Assembly (NCBI GenBank): GCA_029783825.1
Contig: JAREIK010000700.1
Coordinates: forward strand, 20,388-84,387
Length of the DNA stretch: 64,000 nt
Direction: 5' to 3'
Origin: Sapria himalayana
Lineage: Eukaryota; Streptophyta; Magnoliopsida; Malpighiales; Rafflesiaceae
Shown here: in pieces, positions 53,690 through 64,000 of the stretch
How positions within the stretch are numbered: position 1 is the first letter of the stretch
How the letters are laid out: each line of letters begins with the position of its first letter
Notes under the pieces: generated by a model
What the model was told of the DNA's origin: nothing
What the model saw: only the letters and a program-made list of their open reading frames with translations
Database searches by the model: none
Translations under genes and position numbers: made by a program

Positions 53690-55335
53690 TATGAATGCTG
53701 GCTATTAAATTTTAATATGGAGGAATTGAGAATGACGAGAGAGTGTGTGGCATCCAACCTAGTGAAAAACAAGGTTAAACAAACCGTATTTTTGAATATT
53801 TGTTCCAGAAGTACATCTACCACCTTGGCTGCTACTACAAATATCACTCCAATTCTCCAGAATTCATACCTGAAAAAAGCCATAAATCCTCTTATCATAG
53901 CCAACTTTTCTCCTCCTCAATTTCTTTATTTTAGTCAATTTGAACCATTAGGGAAGGACTTAAGCTCACCATTAGAAACACTGACAAAGATTGAAGATGT
54001 GATGAGGGTTTTACTAGTGATGGAGAGGAAGAAAAAAACATAGTGATTATGGGAGAGTGTGTGACAGGCATAGAGAGCATAGTCAGAAGAGTGAGGAAGA
54101 AAATGGAAATGGTTAGATTAGTAATATTTCTTATGTTCTCTTTAAGGAATCATTCAAAAGTAGATATTTTCCAAAAATTAATGGAGCTTAAGTGCATTGT
54201 AGATGATTATTTGTGTAGAGAAGTTGTTTTATATGTGGGTGATCTTAAATGGGTCTCTAATATCTGGCCAAATTATAGTTGGCAAGCAGGTAACAACATT
54301 ACAGAGTACATTATCACAGAGATGCGAAGTCTGATCTACGATATAGGTGACGAGGCTGGAAGAGTATGGCTCATGGGAATTGCCACATTCCAAACTTACA
54401 TTAAGTGTAAAGCAAGTTTTTCCTCTCTAGAGACTATTTGGGAACTTTATCTAGTCACTATTCTAGTTGGAAGCCTGAATCTTAGCCTCAATCTCAACGG
54501 GTAAAACAATTCTTTTTTTATTTTTTTTTCTCAGATTAATTTAGTGTGATATATCAGTCACTTATGATATCCATCAATGACTCAAATACACATCCACAAA
54601 GACACGCACAAACATATACACCTACACACTTATTCATAATTACCATCGTGTGAACTATTGTATATATGTGTGCATAAACACTTCATATCTCACTAGTCAT
54701 GCAATTGACTAAGTTTTAAAAAATAAGAAAAATGGGTGTAAGAGCAAAACATCTACATGTGAGAGTGACTTTGGCTGGCAAAAGATTGAATCTGGATTAC
54801 TTACAAAAAGCGCAACATGTAGTCCCAATTGCCCCTTTAAAATCAACAAAGAAACTCAATTTCAAAACCATGAGTTCATTTCTGTAGGTTCTACTTGCTC
54901 AAGTTTGCCGTCGTGGCTCCAGTGGTATAAAGAAAAAAAGTGGGGTGATGATAAGATGCCTATTTGTGTTATTAAATATGAAATATGACCTTTTTATACT
55001 CGATTGTATCTAAACCCTCTTCTTCTTATTAAATGAATTGTTTTTTTTCTTTAATCACGATTTAGAGTGATCCTAGTCAACTTCAACAAATCAAGGGATG
55101 CTTGCCACAAGTAGCTTCTCCATATCAATCTAAAGAAAACCAACAAGTTAAATTCATCTTTTTCATCTTCCTTTTCTACATCATCTCTTGATCAAACCAC
55201 CAACTTGGCCACTCACTTGGAAATCTATTTGGCCAAGATGCAATATTGAAAGCATAAATGAATCCAAATTGAACTCGTGTCAAACCCAAATTCAAGCCTA
55301 AATTCGACATCATCAAGCGAGGCAAACATTGATAA
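53690..55335 (+). pseudogene. Captured SMAX1-LIKE (SMXL3/4/5-type) gene fragment, broken
   Basis: SMXL proteins are Clp-ATPase-like nuclear regulators; the SMXL3/4/5 clade acts in phloem formation. Three collinear pieces are visible. Piece 1 (frame to 54043) has VKQTVFLNICSRSTST, PQFLYFSQFEPL and KIEDVMRVLLVMERKKK. A one-base slip in an A run then shifts to piece 2 (54043-54504) with IVIMGECVTGIESIVR, REVVLYVGDLKWV, EMRSLIYDIG, RVWLMGIATFQTYIKCK and SLETIWELYLVTILVGSL. Piece 3 (54761-54988), after an intron-like gap that follows a GGTAAAA donor, has KSATCSPNCPFKI and STCSSLPSWLQWYKEKK. A final scrap near 55270-55320 reads SNPNSSLNSTSSSEAN. This is the middle of the SMXL protein. The N-terminal double Clp-N region and the C-terminal EAR region are absent. 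The WLMGIATFQTY and SLETIW wording favours the SMXL3/4/5 clade over SMAX1 or D53. Confidence 0.88.
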
Positions 55336-55340
55336 AGGTC

Positions 55341-55501
55341 TTCATTTTTAAAATTCAATAGCATGGCAATGACCATCGTTCACAATGACGGGAATTGCCA
55401 TGCTATTTCCAGAAGCACTATTTGGTAATAATTTTCAAACAAGCATCATATTTTGAAATTTTTATTTAAAACATATTATTTCCATACAAAATTATTTTCT
55501 A
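55341..55501 (-). repeat. Right terminal inverted repeat of the nested element
   Basis: Reverse complement of the left repeat. It contains a perfect 14-bp inner palindrome: AATAGCATGGCAAT at 55357-55370 pairs with ATTGCCATGCTATT at 55394-55407 around a 23-nt loop. Confidence 0.85.
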
Positions 55502-55510
55502 ACTTTCTTA
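55502..55510. other. Candidate right 9-bp target duplication of the nested element
   Basis: ACTTTCTTA, 8 of 9 identical to 53513-53521. Confidence 0.6.
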
Positions 55511-55968
55511 AAATTAACCATGGGCTGATGCATGAAGCTGGGCAACACAGAAGAATTTTTTGATGGGCAATTCACTGAAAATCTTCGTGAAATCTTGATT
55601 CGGTAATTTAAAAATAAGCTCAAGATTATCTAGTTGTGTGAAATTTCTAGCAAATGGTAGTTGGTGTTGCTTGTGCTAATCTATCTATTTATCAGTGGCA
55701 TTGTTGTGTTCTTTATTAGTTTGTAAATATAGTATGTTATGCTCCATGTGCAGGTATAACAATATTCTCTATCTGCTTAGAGTACTAGAGGACAAAGAAC
55801 TAGAAGATGCTGACCATGCCTGAAAGACATATAAGTGTGTTTTTAAGCCCTAGATTATTTCCTTCTATTGTCTTTGATGGTATCTATTTTTTCATGAAAG
55901 TGCATGTGTCAGTGTTTACACGCACACATAGGCACATACATACATGCAACTGATCACAAGGTTAAAAA
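55511..55968. other. CACTA 2 interior right of the nested element
   Basis: Exon-like pieces without a continuous frame, such as GAAGAATTTTTTGATGGGC and GAGTACTAGAGGACAAAG, separated by T-rich intron-like DNA. Likely one decayed gene with 55971-56165. Confidence 0.35.
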
Positions 55969-55970
55969 AA

Positions 55971-56165
55971 ATACTAGTTGAAGAGCAACTAGATACAAAA
56001 AGGGAAATGGTAGATAAAAGAAAGGAGCTGGCGGTGGAGAGGAAATGCAGACTAGAACTAAATGAAGCAATGTAGATGGCCAGGGAGGGATATGCTATGG
56101 TGCTAGTATAGTATGTAGATATTGATGAGCTTGGAGAGAGAATGCAACATCAATTTCACGGATAG
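55971..56165 (+). pseudogene. Charged helical coding relic, unidentified
   Basis: A plus-strand frame of 65 codons with two internal stops. It reads ILVEEQLDTKREMVDKRKE, then LAVERKCRLELNEAM, stop, MAREGYAMVLV, stop, YVDIDELGERMQHQFHG and a stop at 56163. The alternating charged residues look like a coiled coil, as in DNA-binding or transposon accessory proteins. The DNA is GC-richer than its flanks. It lies just before the right subterminal repeats, where En/Spm elements keep the last exon of their regulatory gene, so an element-encoded origin is plausible but not shown. Confidence 0.4.
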
Positions 56166-56219
56166 ATTATACTTTATTCACTATCATTAGATACATTGAT
56201 GAAGAATAAGATGTAATCA

Positions 56220-56648
56220 AATTTTGTTATGTTTCTATTTTAACAATGTAACATATTGTATAAGAAGATTTTATTAACTAATTTTATTTTTTGTAAATTA
56301 TTAAAATTGGTTTATAGTTTATATTTTTATTAAATTTAACATAAAAATTTTAAAATGTGCAATTAAATTTTATATAAAAAATTAAAAATGGGAAATTAAT
56401 TTTGGAATGAAATAGCTAATGATTTTCCCTAACTAATTTAGCTAGAAAAAATTTACCCGCTAATTTAGCTAGGGAATTTTCCCACGCTAATTTTGGTAAG
56501 GAATATATTTACTGGTTAATTTTTGTGACAAGAACTTTAGATTGGGAAAGGTTTCATCGTTAATCCCTCGTTATATCCATTTTAGCGACGGAAAAACCCC
56601 ATTTAGCTAGGGAATCTTCTCTAGTTATTAGGGATTTTTTTTGCAGTC
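56220..56648 (+). repeat. Right subterminal and terminal region of CACTA 2
   Basis: Carries TTCCCTAACTAATTTAGC, AATTTAGCTAGGGAATTTTC, TTTAGCGACGG and CATTTAGCTAGGGAATC subterminal units between about 56420 and 56620, and ends TTTTTTTTGCAGTC. The AT-rich part (56270-56345) matches the left end of CACTA 1 in reverse complement. Confidence 0.85.
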
Positions 56649-56651
56649 CTC
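56649..56651. other. Right target-site duplication (CTC) of CACTA element 2
   Basis: CTC directly follows the GCAGTC terminus and matches 43015-43017; the TATC array resumes within a few bases. Confidence 0.85.
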
Positions 56652-59600
56652 TCTACATATCAGTAAATCTATCTATATATTTATCTATCTATCAATCTAT
56701 CTATTTGTCTATCTATCTATTAAACTTTCTATATATCTATCAATCTATCTTTCTATTTATCATTTTATCTATCTTTCTATCTATCTTTGTACCAATCTAT
56801 CTATCTATCTATTGGTCTATCTATTTATCTATCTTTCGTTCTATCTATCAGTCTATTTATCTACCTATCTATCTGTCTATCTATCTATCTATTTATTATC
56901 TATCTATTTATCTTTTTATCTATCTAATAGTATTATATATATATATATATCTTTCTCTCTCTATCAATCTATCTATCTAATAGTCTAAGAATATGTCTAT
57001 TTATCAATCTATCTATATGTCTATCTATATCAATCTATATTTCTATCATCAATTAATCTATCAATCTATCAATCAATCTTTATATCAATATTTCTATCTA
57101 TATGTCTATCAATATGTTTATCTATCTGTCTATCAATCTTACTATCAATCTATCTATTAATTTGTCTATATATCTATTTTATTTTTTTATCTATATGTCT
57201 ATCTATATGTCTATCTCTCTATCTATCTATATATTATCTATCGATCTATCTATCTATTTATCTATATAACTATATGCCTATTCATCTGTCTAGTTATAAG
57301 TATATCTATCTATCTATCTAAATGTTTATATATCTTTTTATTAATCTATCTATCTATCAATATATCTATAAAACTAACTATCTATCTATATATCAATCTG
57401 TCTATCTATGTATTTGTCTATCTGTGTATTTGTTTATCTATCTATCTATCTATTAGTCTGGCTATCTATCTACCCATCTATCCATCGATTTGTCTGGATT
57501 TTTATCTCTCTGCTTTACAATCTATCTACTAAAATGTCTATCTAACTGACTATCTATCTGACTGACTATCTATCTATATGTCTAATAATATATCTACCTA
57601 TCTATTTATATGTCTATTAATCTATTTATCAATCTATGTATTTATTTGTCTATCTATCTATGTATCAATCTTTCTATCAATTTGTCTAACTATCTATCTA
57701 ACTATCTATCTATATATAAATCTTTCTAACTATCTATTTATCTGTATATCTATCATTCTATCAATCTTTGTATCAACATGTGTATCTATCTTTCTATCTA
57801 TTAGTCTTTCTATCTCTCTATCTATCTATCCATTAATCTTTTTATCATTGCATCTATCTATGTATTTGTCTTTTGATATATCTATCTATTTATCTATCTA
57901 TCTATCCATCTATTTATTAATCTATTTATATATCTATCTATCTATCTATCTGTTTATCTATCTATCTATATATAATTCTATCTATTTTTTTATCTATCCA
58001 TCTATCTATTAGTATATCTATCTAATAATCTATCAATCTATTTGTTTATCTATCAGTCTATCTATATGTCTGTCTATATATTAATTTATATATCAATATA
58101 TCTATCTATATATTTATCTTTCTATATATCCATCTAATAATCTACAAATCAATAAATAAATATTAATTTATATATTTATTTATCCATCTATCAATCTATC
58201 TATCTGTGTCTATCTATCTGTTTGTCTATCTGTCAATCGATCTATCTATCTATATATTTATCTATTTGACTATCAATCAGCCTATCAATTAGTCTAACTA
58301 TATGATTATCAAAATGTGTAGCAATTTGTATATGAATCTGACAATCAATATATTTAACAATTTATCAATCAATATGTCTATCAATCAATCAATCTATCTG
58401 TCTATCAATTTGTCTATCAATCTATGTATAAATTTATGTATCTGTCTATATATCTATTGGTCTATCTATTTTTCTATCTATCTTTCTATCTATGTGTCTA
58501 TCTATCTTTCTATCTATACATTAATATATCTATCTATCTGTCTATCTATCTAACATTCTATATCTATATCTTTCTATATATCTATATGTCTATCTATTTG
58601 TGCTTCTATCTATCTATTTATCTATTTCTCTATCTATCTGACTATCTATCTATCTAATAACTTATCTATCTATTTTCTATTTATTTTCCTATCTATATGT
58701 CTATCTATATGTATATCTATATGTCTATCTATATGTATATCTATCTGTCTATCTATCTATCCATCTGTATATCTATTTGTCTATCTATCGATCTATCTGT
58801 CTATCTATTATCTATATATCTATTTATATATCTATCTTTTTGTATTTCTAACTATCTATCTATATGTCAATCAATTGTAAATTTATTTGTCTATCCATCT
58901 ACCTATCAATTTTTCTTTCAATCTATCTATCATTCTTTCAATCAATCTATTTATCAATTAATCTTCCTATATTATCTATCAATTTGTCTATCAATCTATC
59001 TATCAATAAATCTATCATTTTGTTTATCTATGTGTCTATCTTTCTACCTATCTGTCGACCTATTTGTCTATCTATCTATCATATCTCTAATTTTCAATCT
59101 ACCCATCTATCTATCTTTCTATTGTTCTATCTTTCTCTCTAGTTATGTGTTAATCTATTTTTTTTATCTTTCTATCTATCTTTGCATTTATCTATTTGAT
59201 TATCAAATGATGTATCAATCAGTCTATCTAACTGCATATCAATTTTCTATTAATCTATCTATCTTTCTATCTTTGTATATATCTATCTAAATATTACCTA
59301 TCAGTATATCTCTCTATCTATCTGAGTGTATAATAATATATCTATATATATGTTTATCTATCTATCTAACTATTTATTTATCTAAAAATTAATCAAACTA
59401 TTTATCTATCTACTTGTTTGTCCGTCTGTCTGTCTATATATTGTTTTATCTATTTTTCTATCTATATATCTATCAATTATCTATCTATTTCTAATAAATC
59501 TGTCTATCAATCTAACTATTAATTTATCTATATATCTATCAATATGTCTATCAAACCTTCTATCAATCTGAATATCAATCTATCTATTAATGTGTATATT

Positions 59601-62600
59601 TAACTGTCAATCTATCTTTCTATCTATGTGTTTATCTATTATCAATCTGCCTATATATTTGTCTATTTTTTTATCTTTCTATCTATCTCTCTATCAAGAT
59701 ATTTATCAAACATTTCATCTGTATGTTTATCAAATTTATCTATCCAACTGACTAAAAACTATCTATCTATCTATATGTTTGTTTATCTGTCTCCTTTACT
59801 TTTTATCTATCTATCTTTCTATCTTTCATTTTATCAATCTATCTAATAATCTATCTATATCTTTTACTTTCTATATATTTATCTAACTATCTATTGATGT
59901 ATCTATATATCTATCTATCCATCTATATATTGAAATGGCTATCAATTTTTCTAACTATTTGTCTAACATATTGTCAATCATTTTATATATCAATCAGTCT
60001 ATCAATATACCTATCAATATATCTATCAAATTTTCTATCAATCTATTTAACTATATGTCTATTAATCTGACTATCTATCTATCACTCAATCTATATGTCT
60101 ATCTATTTATCTATCTATCTATCTTTTTTATATGTCTATCTATCTAACAATATATCATTATGTCTATCTTTTGTCAATATATCTATCTATCTATTTGACT
60201 TTTTATATGTCTATCTATCTGTCTATTATCTATCTTTCAATTAGCTCTCTATTTGTCTATCTATATGTCTACCTATCTATTTATTTATTTATCTGTATGT
60301 CTGTCTCTCTGTTTGTCTATCTATTAGTCAATCAATCTATCTTTCTATCTATTTATCTATTTATTTATCTCTTTGTCTTTCTATCTAACTATATATCTTT
60401 CTATCAATCTGTCTATTAATTAATCATTATATTTTTCTAACAATCTAGCTTTCAATTTGTCTTTCAATCTATCTAAGAATCTATCTTTCAATCTGGCTAT
60501 CAATATGTCTTTCTAATAGTCTATCAAATTGTTTATCAATCAATATATCAATATGACTATCATTTTATTTTTTTAGATGTCATTTTATCTATCTATCTAT
60601 ATGTCTAATTATATATCTATCATCTATCTATCTATAAGTCTATCTATTTCTCTTTCTATCTATCTGTCTATCTATTAATCTAAATGCCAATTTATATATC
60701 TATCTATCTATATGTCTATCTAGCTATTTTAATATCTATATTTCTATCTATCTTTTTTCTCTCTATCATTCTATCTCTCTATCTTTCTATCTTTCAATCT
60801 GTCTGTCTATCTATCTATCTTTCAGTCTATATATGTATCAATCTATCTGTCTATCTAGTTGTATATCAATATGTCAATCTATCGTTCTAACTATTTATCT
60901 ATCTATCTGTCTAACTATCTATTATCTATATCTCTATTAATCTATCTATCTATTTATCTAATAATCTAAGTATTATCTATCAATCAATCAATCAATCAAT
61001 CTAACGATCTATTTATCAATATATCTATATATTTATCTATATGTCTGTCTGTATGTCTATCTATTTGTCTATCTATTTATTTTTCTATATGTCAATCAAT
61101 ATATCTATCAATCTATCTATAAATCTATCTATCAATATGTATTTTAATAAATCTATCAAACTTTCTATCAATCTAATTATAAATCTATCTATTAATCTGT
61201 CTCGCTATCTGTGTTTTTATCTTTTTATCTATATGTTTATTTATCTATTTATCTATTTTTCAATCTATCGGTCTATCTATCTATCTAATTGTCTCTCTAT
61301 GTCTATTTATCTATCAATCTATCGATCTATATATCTATTTTTCAATCTTTATATCTATCTATCAATCTATCTCTCTATCAATATATTTATCAATCAATCT
61401 ATCTATATGTCTATTAATATGTCTATCAATAAGTCTATAAAACTATCTATCTATCTATCTAATGTCTATCTATCTGTTTCCTTGTCTATTTTTCTATCTA
61501 TCTATCTATAAGTTTGATTGCCTATATTCTTGTCTATTTGTCTATTTGTCTGACTGTCTGTCGGTGTACCTGACTATCTTATTTTTTGACAATTTTTCTA
61601 CCTTACTAACTGTCTGCCTCACTACTTATCTATCTGTCTATCTATCTTTATATTAGTCTATCTATTTTCTTTATATCTTTCTACCTACCTATCTATATAT
61701 TTGTGTATATATATATATATATGTCTATCTATCTTTATATATAACTATCTATCATTATATTTATCTGTCTATCTATCTATTTATATATATATATATGTAT
61801 GTATTTGTGTATCTATCTTAGTAATCTATCTATTAATTAATCTATCTATTAGTTTATCATTTTTTCTATCTGTCTATCAATCTATCTATCTTTATACCTA
61901 TCAATATATCCATCTATCTATATGTCAATCTATCTGTCTATCTATCTTACTATCTATATGTTTATCTTTCTATATATCTTATTATCTATATGTTTATTTT
62001 TCTCTCTATATTAGTATCTATATGTATATCTATCAATCGATCTATCTATCTATTTGTCTATCTTTCTATCTATCTATTTATTAGTCTATCTATCTATCTA
62101 TTTGTCTATATATATGTCAATCTATTTATAAATCTTTCTATCTATCTATTAGTCTTTATCTATGTCTATCTAACTGTTAATCTTTTTGTCTAACTCTATT
62201 TCTAGATATCAATCTATCTATCTAATTTTCTATCTATCTATTTATTTGTCTATCTATCAATCTATCAATCTTAAATCTACCTATCTATATATCTATATGT
62301 CTATCAATCTTTCTAAATATCTATCTATATATTTATATGAATATCTATCTATTTATTTATATGTCTATTTGCCTATCTAAATATATATTTATCTATCTAT
62401 CAGTTTGTCTATCTTTATGTTTATCATTATGTTTATTTTTCTACAAATCTATCTTTCTATCTTTTTTTTAATATTTTTTTCTATATATATATATATATAT
62501 CTATCTATCTATATGTTGATCAATTTGTCTTTCTATCTATCTATTTGTCTATCTTTCTATTTATCTATTTGTCTATCTATCTATTTTCTATATATCTATC

Positions 62601-63535
62601 TATTTGTTTATCTATCTGTATATGCATCTATTTATCTTCTATCTATATGTCTATCTATCTATCTTTTTATTTGTTTATCTATTTGTCTATATATATGTGT
62701 ATCTATCAAAGAATCTATTTTCCTATAAATCTTTATATCTATCCATTGATCTATCTTTATATCTATCTATCTCTCATTCTATATATTAATCTATTTATCA
62801 ATCTGGCTATCAATCTGTCTATCAATTTTTCTATAAATTTTTTCATTAATATGTCTATCTAACTATCTATCTATATATTTTTTATCTATCTATCTGTCTA
62901 TGTATTTATCTATCTATATGTATATCTATCTTACTATCTTTCTATGTATCTATCTATTTGTCTATCAATGTCCTACCAAATTGTCTATCTATCTATATAT
63001 ATGTTTGTCTGTCTGTCTATTTATCTGTTTGTCTATTTGTATGTAAATATGTTTGTTTATCACTTTCCCTATCTATCTTCTCATTTATTTGTCCATCTTT
63101 TTATTTGTCTATTAATCAATCTATATGGTTGTTTGTCTATCTATCTATCTATCTATATATCTATCTATCTATATGTCTATCTAATTGTAAAGTAATCTTT
63201 TTATCTATTTGTATATATCTCCATCTATCTTTCTATCTATCTATTTATATATTTATTTTCTATCTATCTATATAACTATCTTTTGGTTTATCTCTCTATC
63301 TATCTACCTATCTATCAATTTTCCTATTTATCTTTCTTTCTTTATTTTATTTGTTTTCCTTTTTATATTTATATCTGCTAGTCTATCAATCAATCTTAAA
63401 TCTATCTCTCTCTATCTATCTATATGTCTATCTATCTATCTATCTATTTATCAATATGTTAATCTATCTACCTATCTATCTATCTGTTTGTCTATCGATC
63501 CATCTACCTATCTGTCTATCTATCAATCTATTCGT

Positions 63536-63622
63536 CTTTTGATCGATCTATCTATCTATTTGTCTTTAGATCGATAGATCGATCTATTTGTCTTTAGATC
63601 GATCTATCTATCTATTTGTCTA
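63536..63622. repeat. Short tandem repeat with GATCGAT polarity flips
   Basis: TTTGTCTTTAGATCGAT occurs at 63559 and 63587, separated by AGATCGATC. The AGATCGATAGATCGATCT core is palindromic. GATC-rich pieces are otherwise rare in the array. Confidence 0.75.
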
Positions 63623-64000
63623 TCTATATGTCTATCAACCAATCTATCTATTTATCTATGATCTGTCTATGTATCTATGTATCTATCTATCTATCGATCT
63701 ATTTTTGAAACTATATATCAATCAATCTATAAATATGTCTATCTATCTTTGTATCTTTCTATATATGTTTTATCAATCTAACTTTTTATCATTCAATCTA
63801 TTTATCTTTCTTTTTCTATTTATTTGTCTATCTATCTGTCTATATATTTGTATTTCTATATGTCTATCTATTTGTCTATAAATCTTTCTACCAAACTGTC
63901 TATCTATCAATGATACAATCCATCTTTTTATTTATTTATTTATCTTTCTATCTATTTGTCTATCTATTTAAATGTCTATCTATCTATCTATCTATATATG

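Larger units (their letters stand above)
53522..55501 (+). mobile_element. Nested Pack-MULE-like transposon carrying an SMXL gene fragment
   Basis: Two inverted copies of about 160 bp (53522-53678 and 55341-55501) enclose 1.66 kb of host-gene-like DNA. The repeats share long runs such as TATGGAAATAATATGTTTTA, GAAATTATTACCAAA and GTCATTGCCATGCTATTGAA. Immediately outside them is a 9-bp near-identical pair. Long terminal inverted repeats, a 9-bp duplication and a captured gene fragment with no transposase together describe a Pack-MULE. The exact termini are uncertain by a few bases because the outermost bases of the repeats have diverged. The element lies wholly within CACTA 2, so it inserted after, or moved with, that element. 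Confidence 0.8.
43018..56648 (+). mobile_element. CACTA (En/Spm) DNA transposon 2, 13.6 kb, carrying captured sequence
   Basis: Starts CACTACAAGAAAATATCG, a classic plant CACTA terminus, and ends TTTTTTTTGCAGTC, whose reverse complement GACTGCAAAAAAAATCC is a mutated partner. CTC flanks both sides. Subterminal TTTAGCTAGGGAA motifs are dense at both ends (43042-43080; 56420-56630). The only transposase trace is a broken coiled-coil C-terminal segment, so the element is non-autonomous now. Its interior holds a phage-type RNA polymerase relic, an unidentified relic, a nested Pack-MULE-like element and other decayed coding pieces. The right terminal mutation (CAGTC instead of TAGTG) suggests it can no longer move. 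Confidence 0.92.
56649..64000. repeat. Degenerate TATC array, third segment, running off the window
   Basis: Same repeat and polarity as before the CACTA 2 insertion. It includes (TA)n patches and AATC-rich patches (for example 58360-58440 and 60970-61010). A GTCTGTCGGTGTACCTGAC interlude near 61555-61620 resembles those in other array segments. No gene was found. Plus-strand YLSI frames are artefacts. Confidence 0.97.

Noticed and set aside
43018..56648. Possibility that this block is mitochondrial genome or a linear plasmid itself
   Set aside because: It has CACTA termini, a 3-bp target duplication in nuclear-type satellite and a nested element with a host SMXL fragment. The polymerase is heavily broken, so it is a nuclear relic.
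1..64000. CRISPR array or bacterial operon structure
   Set aside because: The repeats are a continuous 4-bp period with no spacer architecture; transposon and gene relics are plant-type.
1..64000. tRNA, rRNA or other structured RNA genes
   Set aside because: No cloverleaf with A and B boxes, no rRNA-like sequence and no snoRNA/snRNA motifs were seen outside the repeats.

Overview
The window looks like nuclear DNA of a flowering plant, probably heterochromatic. The evidence is CACTA (En/Spm) transposons, a plant-type LINE with an RNase H domain, and a captured fragment of a SMAX1-LIKE gene, a plant-specific family. The species cannot be told from this sequence. No intact protein-coding gene was found. 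About three quarters of the window is one enormous, degenerate GATA/TATC tetranucleotide array, and everything else is mobile DNA inserted into it.

Layout. GATA-oriented array at 1-6004. A 5.5 kb CACTA element at 6005-11527 with a perfect 3-bp target duplication (AGA). GATA array again at 11528-14908. At about 14,909 the array flips polarity, and from there to the right end it reads TATC. The TATC array is broken by a 5'-truncated LINE (24205-26366) and by a 13.6 kb CACTA element (43018-56648) with a perfect 3-bp target duplication (CTC). The array runs on to the end of the window. Inside the array there are higher-order repeats (most clearly about 1.65-1.95 kb units between 31.6 and 37.9 kb), shorter segmental duplications, long pure TA runs and GT/AC runs.

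The large CACTA element is a nest of captured DNA. It carries (i) a relic of a single-subunit, phage-type RNA polymerase resembling those of plant mitochondrial linear plasmids (about 45660-48155, minus strand); (ii) an unidentified coding relic (44865-45169, minus); (iii) a decayed coiled-coil C-terminus of the CACTA transposase (48940-49345, plus), which the small CACTA element shares; and (iv) a nested Pack-MULE-like element (53522-55501) with about 160-bp terminal inverted repeats around a broken SMAX1-LIKE gene fragment that resembles the SMXL3/4/5 clade.

The many long reading frames rich in Ser-Ile-Tyr-Leu are artefacts. A TATC repeat reads Y-L-S-I in all three frames and contains no stop, while the GATA strand has TAG in every frame. 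The apparent coding strand flips exactly where the array flips, which confirms this. None is annotated as a gene. The parts of the window act together only as a record of insertion: a satellite-like tetranucleotide domain that has accepted transposons, which themselves carried organellar-plasmid and host-gene sequence.
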